Shown piece after piece: positions 9,481-21,203 of a DNA stretch of 64,000 bases (its first letter is position 1; each line of letters opens with the position of its first letter). The DNA is taken from the NCBI GenBank assembly GCA_951213105.1, contig OX578140.1, positions 27,310,362 to 27,374,361 of the forward strand, in the 5' to 3' direction. Below the pieces are notes generated by a model. It had not been told where the DNA came from. It saw only the letters and a list, made by a program, of their open reading frames with translations, and did no database searches. Made by a program: the position numbers and the translations under genes. Source of the DNA: Amaurobius ferox (Eukaryota > Arthropoda > Arachnida > Araneae > Amaurobiidae).

Positions 9481-9633
9481 GATAATTTAATAAGACATAT
9501 AAGAAAGTTAAAGATAGAGAGGAAAGACTAAAGACGACCGATCTAATCAAAACTTCTCGAATACCAATTCTCCCATATCGATCACCTTCAAACCCACTGG
9601 AAATAATATCTATCAGTTTTATCGTAACCTACA

Positions 9634-9708
9634 ACCCAGACGGGAATCGAACCCCAAGCCTAGAACCCCGCAACTTGAAGCCCCAAGCCTCTCGGCCAAG
9701 AAGGCGAC
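9634..9708 (-). repeat. tRNA-like unit R1, minus strand, consensus boxes
   Basis: On the minus strand the A-box TGGCCGAGAGG (9698-9688) and B-box GGTTCGATTCC (9653-9643) are perfect, with 45 bp spacing. The TGGCCGAG start is typical of class II tRNAs (Leu/Ser), and CTTCAAG in the middle resembles a Leu-CAA anticodon loop. However, the anticodon stem does not pair and the T-stem pairs at three of five positions. It is the first tRNA-like unit right of the module and is opposite in orientation to monomers 1-9. Confidence 0.7.
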
Positions 9709-9794
9709 GTCCGAAGCTTCAGTTTCTGCATACTTAAGTTTAACATTTTATCATGTACTTATAAATAATCTGAAAAAAACCAGGAAAATAATTG

Positions 9795-9873
9795 CGGGGA
9801 ACAGAACCCTCGACAAAATCGTTCACGTCACGCTGTTACCGGTGTACTTTACCGCTGCGCTGCAATTTTCGAT
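9795..9873 (-). repeat. tRNA-like unit R2, minus strand
   Basis: On the minus strand the B-box-like GGGTTCTGTTCCC spans 9809-9797, and the A-box AGCGCAGCGG followed by TAAAG spans 9861-9847. In most other units the A-box starts TAGCGCAGCGG, a full consensus match. Related sequences lie at about 57555, 58231 and 58944 in the right flank, so the right part of the unit derives from that repeat family. Confidence 0.65.
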
Positions 9874-10018
9874 GCAAAACCTGTTTTACTTTAACTATAT
9901 AAAGCTCTCACTGGATTGTTGATTACAATAAATCTGGGGCAGAAACTACAATATGTATTACCCCGACGACATTGTTAGTTTATTTTTTTCAACTATAATT
10001 GGAAACAGTATCACATGA

Positions 10019-12255
10019 TGTGGATTTGAGGCATCCACTCGCTTTTAGTACACCGAGTTGAGACGTTTTGGCTTCTGTGCTTTCTTTTACCAGTCTCTCC
10101 ATTAAGTTTAAATGGAATAATTAAGAACATGTGTGTGTAAACGTTCTGGCTCAGTGGTCCTGCTGTCTGTTTCAAATTCTGGAAGCTGTGAGTTCGACCA
10201 CTTCCGTTCGTTTTAAGTATAACGAGTTGAATTTTTTTGGTTTCTGTGTATTTTCTGATCAGTCTCTTCTTTCAGTTTAAATACATTAGTTAAGCTCGTC
10301 GGTGTATCAGCTGACTAGCTCAGTTGTTATGTTGTACGCTACCTGTTCCAGAAGCTGTGTGTTCGAGCCCAGCTTTTCGTATAGAAAGTTAATTTATTTT
10401 GGTTTCTAAGTATTTTCTAATCAGGCTCTCTTGTTTAAATATTGTAACTAGGGGCTGTAATATGTGAACTGAACTGGCTCAGTTGTCTGTTTTCAATTTT
10501 AGAGACTGTGGATTCGAGTCCATTCACTCGCTTTGAGTATAGCTAGTTGTGTTGTTCTGGTTTTTGTGCTTTTTTTCTGACCAGTCTGTTCATTAATTTT
10601 AAAAATATTAATTGTATTCTCCGGGATGTGAACTGGCCGGCTCAGTGGTTGTATTTTCCACTTTCATAAAATGTAGATTCGAGACTAGCCATTCGCATTG
10701 AATACAGCGATTTAAGTGTTTTAATTCCTGTGCTTTATCTGATCAATATCTTCTTTAAGTTTAAATCGATTAATTAGGACGACAAGAGTGTGAACTATCT
10801 GGTATACTGGCCATGTTGTCTGTTTACAGTTCCTGAGTCTGTGGGTTCGAGTCCGTCAGCTCGCATTGTGTATAGCGAGTTCAAGCATTTTTGTTTCCGT
10901 GCTTTTACTACTCAGTCTCTCCCTTTTAACCTTTAATAAATTATTTAGGAACGTCGGAATGTGAGCTAGCTGGCTCAGTGGTCAGGTTGTCTGTTTCCAA
11001 TGTCAGAGGTTGTGGGTTCAAATATGTCCACTCGCATTGAGTATATCTAGTTGCGCTTTTTCAGTTTGTGTTATTTTTCTGAACAGTCTCATTTTTAAAT
11101 TTAAATAGATTAATTAGGCTCTTCGGTCTGTGAATTGGCTGGCTTTGTGGTCATGTTGTTTTCTTCCAATTTCAGAGGCTGTAGGTTCGAACCCATTGAT
11201 TCATTTTGGTATCTGTGCTTTTAGTGGTCAGTCTCTCCATTAAGTTTAAATAGATTAACTATAATCTTTCTCATGCGAGATGGCTAGCACAGTTGTCATG
11301 TTGCCTGCTTCGTATTCCACAGTCTGTGGGTTCGAGTCCTTTCACCTGCAATGAGAAGTTTGTGCTTTCCTGAATTTTGTTGTCTGGAATTAATCCCATG
11401 TATTTATTAATTTTACTGGACCGGAAATGACGTCCTGGAAGTGACGTGACAGGAAGTGACGTACCGGAAATTGCATCACTTCCGGTACGTCATTTCCTGT
11501 TCGTTTACTATAAAAGGTAGGGAAAAAGAGATGAACTGTTTTGAAAAATGCATGATTTTTTAAGACTTCGCTAACAGGAGTCACGTGATGCAAAACAAAC
11601 CCTGCACGAACTTTGGCCGAGGAAGGGTGGGGGCTCGACACCGATGCCAGCAGGCCCGAAGAGAAACCCCGCCAGCAACGGCGGAGCACAACCACCGCTC
11701 GTCCTCCATCTCGTGCAGATAATTTAATAAGACATATAAGAAAGTTAAAGAGAGAGAGGAAAGACTAAAGACGACCGATCTAATCAAAACTTCTCGAATA
11801 CCAATTCTCCCATATCGATCACCTTCAAACCCACTGGAAATAATATCTATCAGTTTTATCGTAACCTACAACCCAGACGGGAATCGAACCCCAAGCCTAG
11901 AACCCCGCAACTTGAAGCCCCAAGCCTCTCGGCCAAGAAGGCGACGTCCGAAGCTTCAGTTTCTGCATACTTAAGTTTAACATTTTATCATGTACTTATA
12001 AATAATCTGAAAAAAACCAGGAAAATAATTGCGGGGAACAGAACCCTCGACAAAATCGTTCACGTCACGCTGTTACCGGTGTACTTTTCCGCTGCGCTAC
12101 AATTTGCGATGCAAAACCTGTTTTACTTTAACTATATAAAGCTCTCACTGGATTGTTGATTACAATAAATCTGGGGCAGAAACTACAATATGTATTACCC
12201 CGACGACATTGTTAGTTTATTTTTTTCAACTATAATTGGAAAAAGTATCACATGA
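10019..12255 (+). repeat. array unit 2
   Basis: TATAAAAGG and TTGCATCAC are intact. Monomer 7 has the decayed B-box TTCAAATATG and monomer 8 the GGCTTTGTGG variant, features shared with units 8 and 13. It has TGTGGATTTGAGG at its start. Confidence 0.95.
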
Positions 12256-14492
12256 TGTGGATTTGAGGCATCCACTCGCTTTTAGTACACCGAGTTGAGA
12301 CGTTTTGGCTTCTGTGCTTTCTTTTACCAGTCTCTCCATTAAGTTTAAATGGAATAATTAAGAACATGTGTGTGTAAACGTTCTGGCTCAGTGGTCCTGC
12401 TGTCTGTTTCAAATTCTGGAAGCTGTGAGTTCGACCACTTCCGTTCGTTTCAAGAATAACGAGTTGAATATTTTTGGTTTCTGTGTATTTTCTGATCAGT
12501 CTCTTCTTTCAGTTTAAATACATTAGTTAAGCTCGTCGGTGTATCAGCTGACTAGCTCAGTTGTTATATTGTACACTTCCTGTTCCAGAAGCTGTGTGTT
12601 CGAGCCCAGCTTCTCGTATAGAAAGTTAATTTATTTTGGTTTCTAAGTATTTTCTAATCAGGCTCTCTTGTTTAAATATATTAACTAGGGGCTTTAATAT
12701 GTGAACTGAACTGGCTCAGTTGTCTGTTTTCAATTTTAGAGACTGTGGATTCGAGTCCATTCACTCGCTTTGAGTATAGCTAGTTGTGTTGTTCTGGTTT
12801 TTGTGCTTTTTTTCTGACCAGTCTGTTCATTAATTTTAAAAATAATAATTGTATTCTCCGGGATGTGAACTGGCTGGCTCATTGGTTGTATTTTCCACTT
12901 TCATAGAATGTAGATTCGAGACTAGCCATTCGCATTGAATACAGCGATTTAAGACTTTTAGTTTCTGTGCTTTATCTGATCAATATCTTCTTTAAGTTTA
13001 AATCGATTAATTAGGACGTCAAGAGTGTGAACTATCTGGTATACTGGCCATGTTGTCTGTTTACAGTTCCTGAGTCTGTGGGTTCGAGTCCGTCAGCTCG
13101 AATTGTGTATAGCGCGTTCAAGCATTTTTGTTTCCGTGCTTTTACTACTCAGTCTCTCTCTTTTAACCTTTAATAAATTATTTAGGAACGTCGGAAAGTG
13201 AGCTAGCTGGCTCAGTGGTCAGGTTGTCTGTTTCCAATGTCAGAGGTTGTGGGTTCAAATCCGTCCACTCGCATTGAGTATATCTAGTTGCGCTAATTCA
13301 GTTTGTGTTATTTTTCTGAACAGTCTCATTTTTAAATTTAAATAGATTAATTGGGCTCTTCGGTCTGTGAATTGGCTGGCTTAGTGGTCATGTTGTTTTC
13401 TTCCAATTTCAGAGGCTGTAGGTTCGAACCCATTGATTCATTTTGTTATCTGTGCTTTTAGTGGTCAGTCTCTCCGTTAAGTTTAAATAGATTAACTATA
13501 ATCTTTCTCATGCGAGATGGCTAGCACAGTTGTCATGTTGCCTGCTTCGTATTCCACAGGCTGTGGGTTCGAGTCCTTTCACCTGCAATGAGAAGTTTGT
13601 GCGTTCCTGAATTTTGTTGTCTGGAATTAATCCCATGTATTTATTAATTTTACTGGACCGGAAATGACGTCCTGGAAGTGACGTGACAGGAAGTGACGTA
13701 CCGGAAATTGCATCCCTTCCGGTACGTCATTTCCTGTTCGTTTACTATAAAAGGTAGGGAAAAAGAGATGAACTGTTTTGAAAAATGCATGATTTTTTAA
13801 GACTTCGCTAACAGGAGTCACGTGATGCAAAACAAACCCTGCACGAACTTTGGCCGAGGAAGGGTGGGGGCTCGACACCGATGCCAGCAGGCCCGAAGAG
13901 AAACCCCGCCAGCAACGGCGGAGCACAACCACCGCTCGTCCTCCATCTCGTGCAGATAATTTAATAAGACATATAAGAAAGTTAAAGAGAGAGAGGAAAG
14001 ACTAAAGACGACCGATCTAATCAAAACTTCTCGAATACCAATTCTCCCATATCGATCACCTTCAAACCCACTGGAAATAATATCTATCAGTTTTATCGTA
14101 ACCTACAACCCAGACGGGAATCGAACCCCAAGCCTAGAACCCCGCAACTTGAAGCCCCAAGCCTCTCGGCCAAGAAGGCGACGTCCGAAGCTTCAGTTTC
14201 TGCATACTTAAGTTTAACATTTTATCATGTACTTATAAATAATCTGAAAAAAACCAGGAAAATAATTGCGGGGAACAGAACCCTCGACAAAATCGTTCAC
14301 GTCACGCTGTTACCGGTGTACTTTACCGCTGCGCTACAATTTGCGATGCAAAACCTGTTTTACTTTAACTATATAAAGCTCTCACTGGATTGTTGATTAC
14401 AATAAATCTGGGGCAGAAACTACAATATGTATTACCCCGACGACATTGTTAGTTTATTTTTTTCAACTATAATTGGAAAAAGTATCACATGA
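12256..14492 (+). repeat. array unit 3
   Basis: Nearly identical to unit 4. Both share GTACACTTCC in monomer 3, CATTGGTTG in monomer 5, GCTAATTCAG and TTGCATCCC in the palindrome spacer. TATAAAAGG is intact. Confidence 0.95.
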
Positions 14493-16729
14493 TGTGGATT
14501 TGAGGCATCCACTCGCTTTTAGTACACCGAGTTGAGACGTTTTGGCTTCTGTGCTTTCTTTTACCAGTCTCTCCATTAAGTTTAAATGGAATAATTAAGA
14601 ACATGTGTGTGTAAACGTTCTGGCTCAGTGGTCCTGCTGTCTGTTTCAAATTCTGGAAGCTGTGAGTTCGACCACTTCCGTTCGTTTCAAGAATAACGAG
14701 TTGAATATTTTTGGTTTCTGTGTATTTTCTGATCAGTCTCTTCTTTCAGTTTAAATACATTAGTTAAGCTCGTCGGTGTATCAGCTGACTAGCTCAGTTG
14801 TTATATTGTACACTTCCTGTTCCAGAAGCTGTGTGTTCGAGCCCAGCTTCTCGTATAGAAAGTTAATTTATTTTGGTTTCTAAGTATTTTCTAATCAGGC
14901 TCTCTTGTTTAAATATATTAACTAGGGGCTTTAATATGTGAACTGAACTGGCTCAGTTGTCTGTTTTCAATTTTAGAGACTGTGGATTCGAGTCCATTCA
15001 CTCGCTTTGAGTATAGCTAGTTGTGTTGTTCTGGTTTTTGTGCTTTTTTTCTGACCAGTCTGTTCATTAATTTTAAAAATAATAATTGTATTCTCCGGGA
15101 TGTGAACTGGCTGGCTCATTGGTTGTATTTTCCACTTTCATAGAATGTAGATTCGAGACTAGCCATTCGCATTGAATACAGCGATTTAAGACTTTTAGTT
15201 TCTGTGCTTTATCTGATCAATATCTTCTTTAAGTTTAAATCGATTAATTAGGACGTCAAGAGTGTGAACTATCTGGTATACTGGCCATGTTGTCTGTTTA
15301 CAGTTCCTGAGTCTGTGGGTTCGAGTCCGTCAGCTCGAATTGTGTATAGCGCGTTCAAGCATTTTTGTTTCCGTGCTTTTACTACTCAGTCTCTCTCTTT
15401 TAACCTTTAATAAATTATTTAGGAACGTCGGAAAGTGAGCTAGCTGGCTCAGTGGTCAGGTTGTCTGTTTCCAATGTCAGAGGTTGTGGGTTCAAATCCG
15501 TCCACTCGCATTGAGTATATCTAGTTGCGCTAATTCAGTTTGTGTTATTTTTCTGAACAGTCTCATTTTTAAATTTAAATAGATTAATTGGGCTCTTCGG
15601 TCTGTGAATTGGCTGGCTTAGTGGTCATGTTGTTTTCTTCCAATTTCAGAGGCTGTAGGTTCGAACCCATTGATTCATTTTGTTATCTGTGCTTTTAGTG
15701 GTCAGTCTCTCCGTTAAGTTTAAATAGATTAACTATAATCTTTCTCATGCGAGATGGCTAGCACAGTTGTCATGTTGCCTGCTTCGTATTCCACAGGCTG
15801 TGGGTTCGAGTCCTTTCACCTGCAATGAGAAGTTTGTGCGTTCCTGAATTTTGTTGTCTGGAATTAATCCCATGTATTTATTAATTTTACTGGACCGGAA
15901 ATGACGTCCTGGAAGTGACGTGACAGGAAGTGACGTACCGGAAATTGCATCCCTTCCGGTACGTCATTTCCTGTTCGTTTACTATAAAAGGTAGGGAAAA
16001 AGAGATGAACTGTTTTGAAAAATGCATGATTTTTTAAGACTTCGCTAACAGGAGTCACGTGATGCAAAACAAACCCTGCACGAACTTTGGACGAGGAAGG
16101 GTGGGGGCTCGACACCGATGCCAGCAGGCCCGAAGAGAAACCCCGCCAGCAACGGCGGAGCACAACCACCGCTCGTCCTCCATCTCGTGCAGATAATTTA
16201 ATAAGACATATAAGAAAGTTAAAGAGAGAGAGGAAAGACTAAAGACGACCGATCTAATCAAAACTTCTCGAATACCAATTCTCCCATATCGATCACCTTC
16301 AAACCCACTGGAAATAATATCTATCAGTTTTATCGTAACCTACAACCCAGACGGGAATCGAACCCCAAGCCTAGAACCCCGCAACTTGAAGCCCCAAGCC
16401 TCTCGGCCAAGAAGGCGACGTCCGAAGCTTCAGTTTCTGCATACTTAAGTTTAACATTTTATCATGTACTTATAAATAATCTGAAAAAAACCAGGAAAAT
16501 AATTGCGGGGAACAGAACCCTCGACAAAATCGTTCACGTCACGCTGTTACCGGTGTACTTTACCGCTGCGCTACAATTTGCGATGCAAAACCTGTTTTAC
16601 TTTAACTATATAAAGCTCTCACTGGATTGTTGATTACAATAAATCTGGGGCAGAAACTACAATATGTATTACCCCGACGACATTGTTAGTTTATTTTTTT
16701 CAACTATAATTGGAAAAAGTATCACATGA
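14493..16729 (+). repeat. array unit 4
   Basis: Near-copy of unit 3. A visible difference is TTTGGACGAGG in place of TTTGGCCGAGG in the GC-rich segment. TATAAAAGG is intact and the spacer reads TTGCATCCC. Confidence 0.95.
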
Positions 16730-18966
16730 TGTGGATTTGAGGCATCCACTCGCTTTTAGTACACCGAGTTGAGACGTTTTGGCTTCTGTGCTTTCTTTTA
16801 CCAGTCTCTCCATTAAGTTTAAATGGAATAATTAAGAACATGTGTGTGTAAACGTTCTGGCTCAGTGGTCCTGCTGTCTGTTTCAAATTCTGGAAGCTGT
16901 GAGTTCGACCACTTCCGTTCGTTTCAAGAATAACGAGTTGAATATTTTTGGTTTCTGTGTATTTTCTGATCAGTCTCTTCTTTCAGTTTAAATACATTAG
17001 TTAAGCTCGTCGGTGTATCAGCTGACTAGCTCAGTTGTTATATTGTACACTTCCTGTTCCAGAAGCTGTGTGTTCGAGCCCAGCTTCTCGTATAGAAAGT
17101 TAATTTATTTTGGTTTCTAAGTATTTTCTAATCAGGCTCTCTTGTTTAAATATATTAACTAGGGGCTTTAATATGTGAACTGAACTGGCTCAGTTGTCTG
17201 TTTTCAATTTTAGAGACTGTGGATTCGAGTCCATTCACTCGCTTTGAGTATAGCTAGTTGTGTTGTTCTGGTTTTTGTGCTTTTTTTCTGACCAGTCTGT
17301 TCATTAATTTTAAAAATATTAATTGTATTCTCCGGGATGTGAACTGGCTGGCTCATTGGTTGTATTTTCCACTTTCATAGAATGTAGATTCGAGACTAGC
17401 CATTCGCATTGAATACAGCGATTTAAGACTTTTAGTTTCTGTGCTTTATCTGATCAATATCTTCTTTAAGTTTAAATCGATTAATTAGGACGTCAAGAGT
17501 GTGAACTATCTGGTATACTGGCCATGTTGTCTGTTTACAGTTCCTGAGTCTGTGGGTTCGAGTCCGTCAGCTCGAATTGTGTATAGCGCGTTCAAGCATT
17601 TTTGTTTCCGTGCTTTTACTACTCAGTCTCTCTCTTTTAACCTTTAATAAATTATTTAGGAACGTCGGAATGTGAGCTAGCTGGCTCAGTGGTCAGGTTG
17701 TCTGTTTCCAATGTCAGAGGTTGTGGGTTCAAATCCGTCCACTCGCATTGAGTATATCTAGTTGCGCTATTTCAGTTTGTGTTATTTTTCTGAACAGTCT
17801 CATTTTTAAATTTAAATAGATTAATTGGGCTCTTCGGTCTGTGAATTGGCTGGCTTAGTGGTCATGTTGTTTTCTTCCAATTTCAGAGGCTGTAGGTTCG
17901 AACCCATTGATTCATTTTGTTATCTGTGCTTTTAGTGGTCAGTCTCTCCGTTAAGTTTAAATAGATTAACTATAATCTTTCTCATGCGAGATGGCTAGCA
18001 CAGTTGTCATGTTGCCTGCTTCGTATTCCACAGGCTGTGGGTTCGAGTCCTTTCACCTGCAATGAGAAGTTTGTGCGTTCCTGAATTTTGTTGTCTGGAA
18101 TTAATCCCATGTATTTATTAATTTTACTGGACCGGAAATGACGTCCTGGAAGTGACGTGACAGGAAGTGACGTACCGGAAATTGCATCACTTCCGGTACG
18201 TCATTTCCTGTTCGTTTACTATAAAAGGTAGGGAAAAAGAGATGAACTGTTTTGAAAAATGCATGATTTTTTAAGACTTCGCTAACAGGAGTCACGTGAT
18301 GCAAAACAAACCCTGCACGAACTTTGGACGAGGAAGGGTGGGGGCTCGACACCGATGCCAGCAGGCCCGAAGAGAAACCCCGCCAGCAACGGCGGAGCAC
18401 AACCACCGCTCGTCCTCCATCTCGTGCAGATAATTTAATAAGACATATAAGAAAGTTAAAGAGAGAGAGGAAAGACTAAAGACGACCGATCTAATCAAAA
18501 CTTCTCGAATACCAATTCTCCCATATCGATCACCTTCAAACCCACTGGAAATAATATCTATCAGTTTTATCGTAACCTACAACCCAGACGGGAATCGAAC
18601 CCCAAGCCTAGAACCCCGCAACTTGAAGCCCCAAGCCTCTCGGCCAAGAAGGCGACGTCCGAAGCTTCAGTTTCTGCATACTTAAGTTTAACATTTTATC
18701 ATGTACTTATAAATAATCTGAAAAAAACCAGGAAAATAATTGCGGGGAACAGAACCCTCGACAAAATCGTTCACGTCACGCTGTTACCGGTGTACTTTAC
18801 CGCTGCGCTACAATTTGCGATGCAAAACCTGTTTTACTTTAACTATATAAAGCTCTCACTGGATTGTTGATTACAATAAATCTGGGGCAGAAACTACAAT
18901 ATGTATTACCCCGACGACATTGTTAGTTTATTTTTTTCAACTATAATTGGAAAAAGTATCACATGA
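16730..18966 (+). repeat. array unit 5
   Basis: Like units 3 and 4 in the first half, but with GGAATGTGAGC and GCTATTTCAG in place of GGAAAGTGAGC and GCTAATTCAG, and with TTGCATCAC restored in the palindrome spacer. TATAAAAGG is intact. The tail of this unit starts the block that is repeated from the tail of unit 10. Confidence 0.95.
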
Positions 18967-21203
18967 TGTGGATTTGAGGCATCCACTCGCTTTTAGTACA
19001 CCGAGTTGAGACGTTTTGGCTTCTGTGCTTTCTTTTACCAGTCTCTCCATTAAGTTTAAATGGAATAATTAAGAACATGTGTGTGTAAACGTTCTGGCTC
19101 AGTGGTCCTGCTGTCTGTTTCAAATTCTGGAAGCTGTGAGTTCGACCACTTCCGTTCGTTTCAAGAATAACGAGTTGAATATTTTTGGTTTCTGTGTATT
19201 TTCTGATCAGTCTCTTCTTTCAGTTTAAATACATTAGTTAAGCTCGTCGGTGTATCAGCTGACTAGCTCAGTTGTTATATTGTACACTTCCTGTTCCAGA
19301 AGCTGTGTGTTCGAGCCCAGCTTCTCGTATAGAAAGTTAATTTATTTTGGTTTCTAAGTATTTTCTAATCAGGCTCTCTTGTTTAAATATATTAACTAGG
19401 GGCTTTAATATGTGAACTGAACTGGCTCAGTTGTCTGTTTTCAATTTTAGAGACTGTGGATTCGAGTCCATTCACTCGCTTTGAGTATAGCTAGTTGTGT
19501 TGTTCTGGTTTTTGTGCTTTTTTTCTGACCAGTCTGTTCATTAATTTTAAAAATAATAATTGTATTCTCCGGGATGTGAACTGGCTGGCTCATTGGTTGT
19601 ATTTTCCACTTTCATAGAAAGTAGATTCGAGACTAGCCATTCGCATTGAATACAGCGATTTAAGACTTTTAGTTTCTGTGCTTTATCTGATCAATATCTT
19701 CTTTAAGTTTAAATCGATTAATTAGGACGTCAAGAGTGTGAACTATCTGGTATACTGGCCATGTTGTCTGTTTACAGTTCCTGAGTCTGTGGGTTCGAGT
19801 CCGTCAGCTCGAATTGTGTATAGCGCGTTCAAGCATTTTTGTTTCCGTGCTTTTACTACTCAGTCTCTCTCTTTTAACCTTTAATAAATTATTTAGGAAC
19901 GTCGGAAAGTGAGCTAGCTGGCTCAGTGGTCAGGTTGTCTGTTTCCAATGTCAGAGGTTGTGGGTTCAAATCCGTCCACTCGCATTGAGTATATCTAGTT
20001 GCGCTAATTCAGTTTGTGTTATTTTTCTGAACAGTCTCATTTTTAAATTTAAATAGATTAATTGGGCTCTTCGGTCTGTGAATTGGCTGGCTTAGTGGTC
20101 ATGTTGTTTTCTTCCAATTTCAGAGGCTGTAGGTTCGAACCCATTGATTCATTTTGTTATCTGTGCTTTTAGTGGTCAGTCTCTCCGTTAAGTTTAAATA
20201 GATTAACTATAATCTTTCTCATGCGAGATGGCTAGCACAGTTGTCATGTTGCCTGCTTCGTATTCCACAGGCTGTGGGTTCGAGTCCTTTCACCTGCAAT
20301 GAGAAGTTTGTGCGTTCCTGAATTTTGTTGTCTGGAATTAATCCCATGTATTTATTAATTTTACTGGACCGGAAATGACGTCCTGGAAGTGACGTGACAG
20401 GAAGTGACGTACCGGAAATTGCATCCCTTCCGGTACGTCATTTCCTGTTCGTTTACTATAAAAGGTAGGGAAAAAGAGATGAACTGTTTTGAAAAATGCA
20501 TGATTTTTTAAGACTTCGCTAACAGGAGTCACGTGATGCAAAACAAACCCTGCACGAACTTTGGACGAGGAAGGGTGGGGGCTCGACACCGATGCCAGCA
20601 GGCCCGAAGAGAAACCCCGCCAGCAACGGCGGAGCACAACCACCGCTCGTCCTCCATCTCGTGCAGATAATTTAATAAGACATATAAGAAAGTTAAAGAG
20701 AGAGAGGAAAGACTAAAGACGACCGATCTAATCAAAACTTCTCGAATACCAATTCTCCCATATCGATCACCTTCAAACCCACTGGAAATAATATCTATCA
20801 GTTTTATCGTAACCTACAACCCAGACGGGAATCGAACCCCAAGCCTAGAACCCCGCAACTTGAAGCCCCAAGCCTCTCGGCCAAGAAGGCGACGTCCGAA
20901 GCTTCAGTTTCTGCATACTTAAGTTTAACATTTTATCATGTACTTATAAATAATCTGAAAAAAAACCAGGAAAATAATTGCGGGGAACAGAACCCTCGAC
21001 AAAATCGTTCACGTCACGCTGTTACCGGTGTACTTTACCGCTGCGCTACAATTTGCGATGCAAAACCTGTTTTACTTTAACTATATAAAGCTCTCACTGG
21101 ATTGTTGATTACAATAAATCTGGGGCAGAAACTACAATATGTATTACCCCGACGACATTGTTAGTTTATTTTTTTCAACTATAATTGGAAAAAGTATCAC
21201 ATG
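18967..21203 (+). repeat. array unit 6
   Basis: Near-copy of unit 11. Both carry CATAGAAAGTAG in monomer 5, TTGCATCCC and an A8 run near the right end. TATAAAAGG is intact. It is the first whole unit of the duplicated five-unit block. Confidence 0.95.

Larger units (their letters stand above)
7783..10018 (+). repeat. array unit 1 (leftmost)
   Basis: Reference unit for the sub-features below. It keeps the ancestral GGGTTCGAGG where other units read ATTTGAGG or GTTTGAGG. TATAAAAGG is intact and the palindrome spacer reads TTGCATCAC. It has GATAGAGAGG where most units have GAGAGAGAGG. It looks like the most diverged copy in its first half, as expected at an array edge. Confidence 0.95.

Noticed and set aside
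7733..9873. Functional tRNA gene cluster
   Set aside because: A and B boxes are good, but T-stems, acceptor stems and anticodon stems pair poorly, and the monomers have long shared non-tRNA bodies. tRNA-derived repeats fit better.
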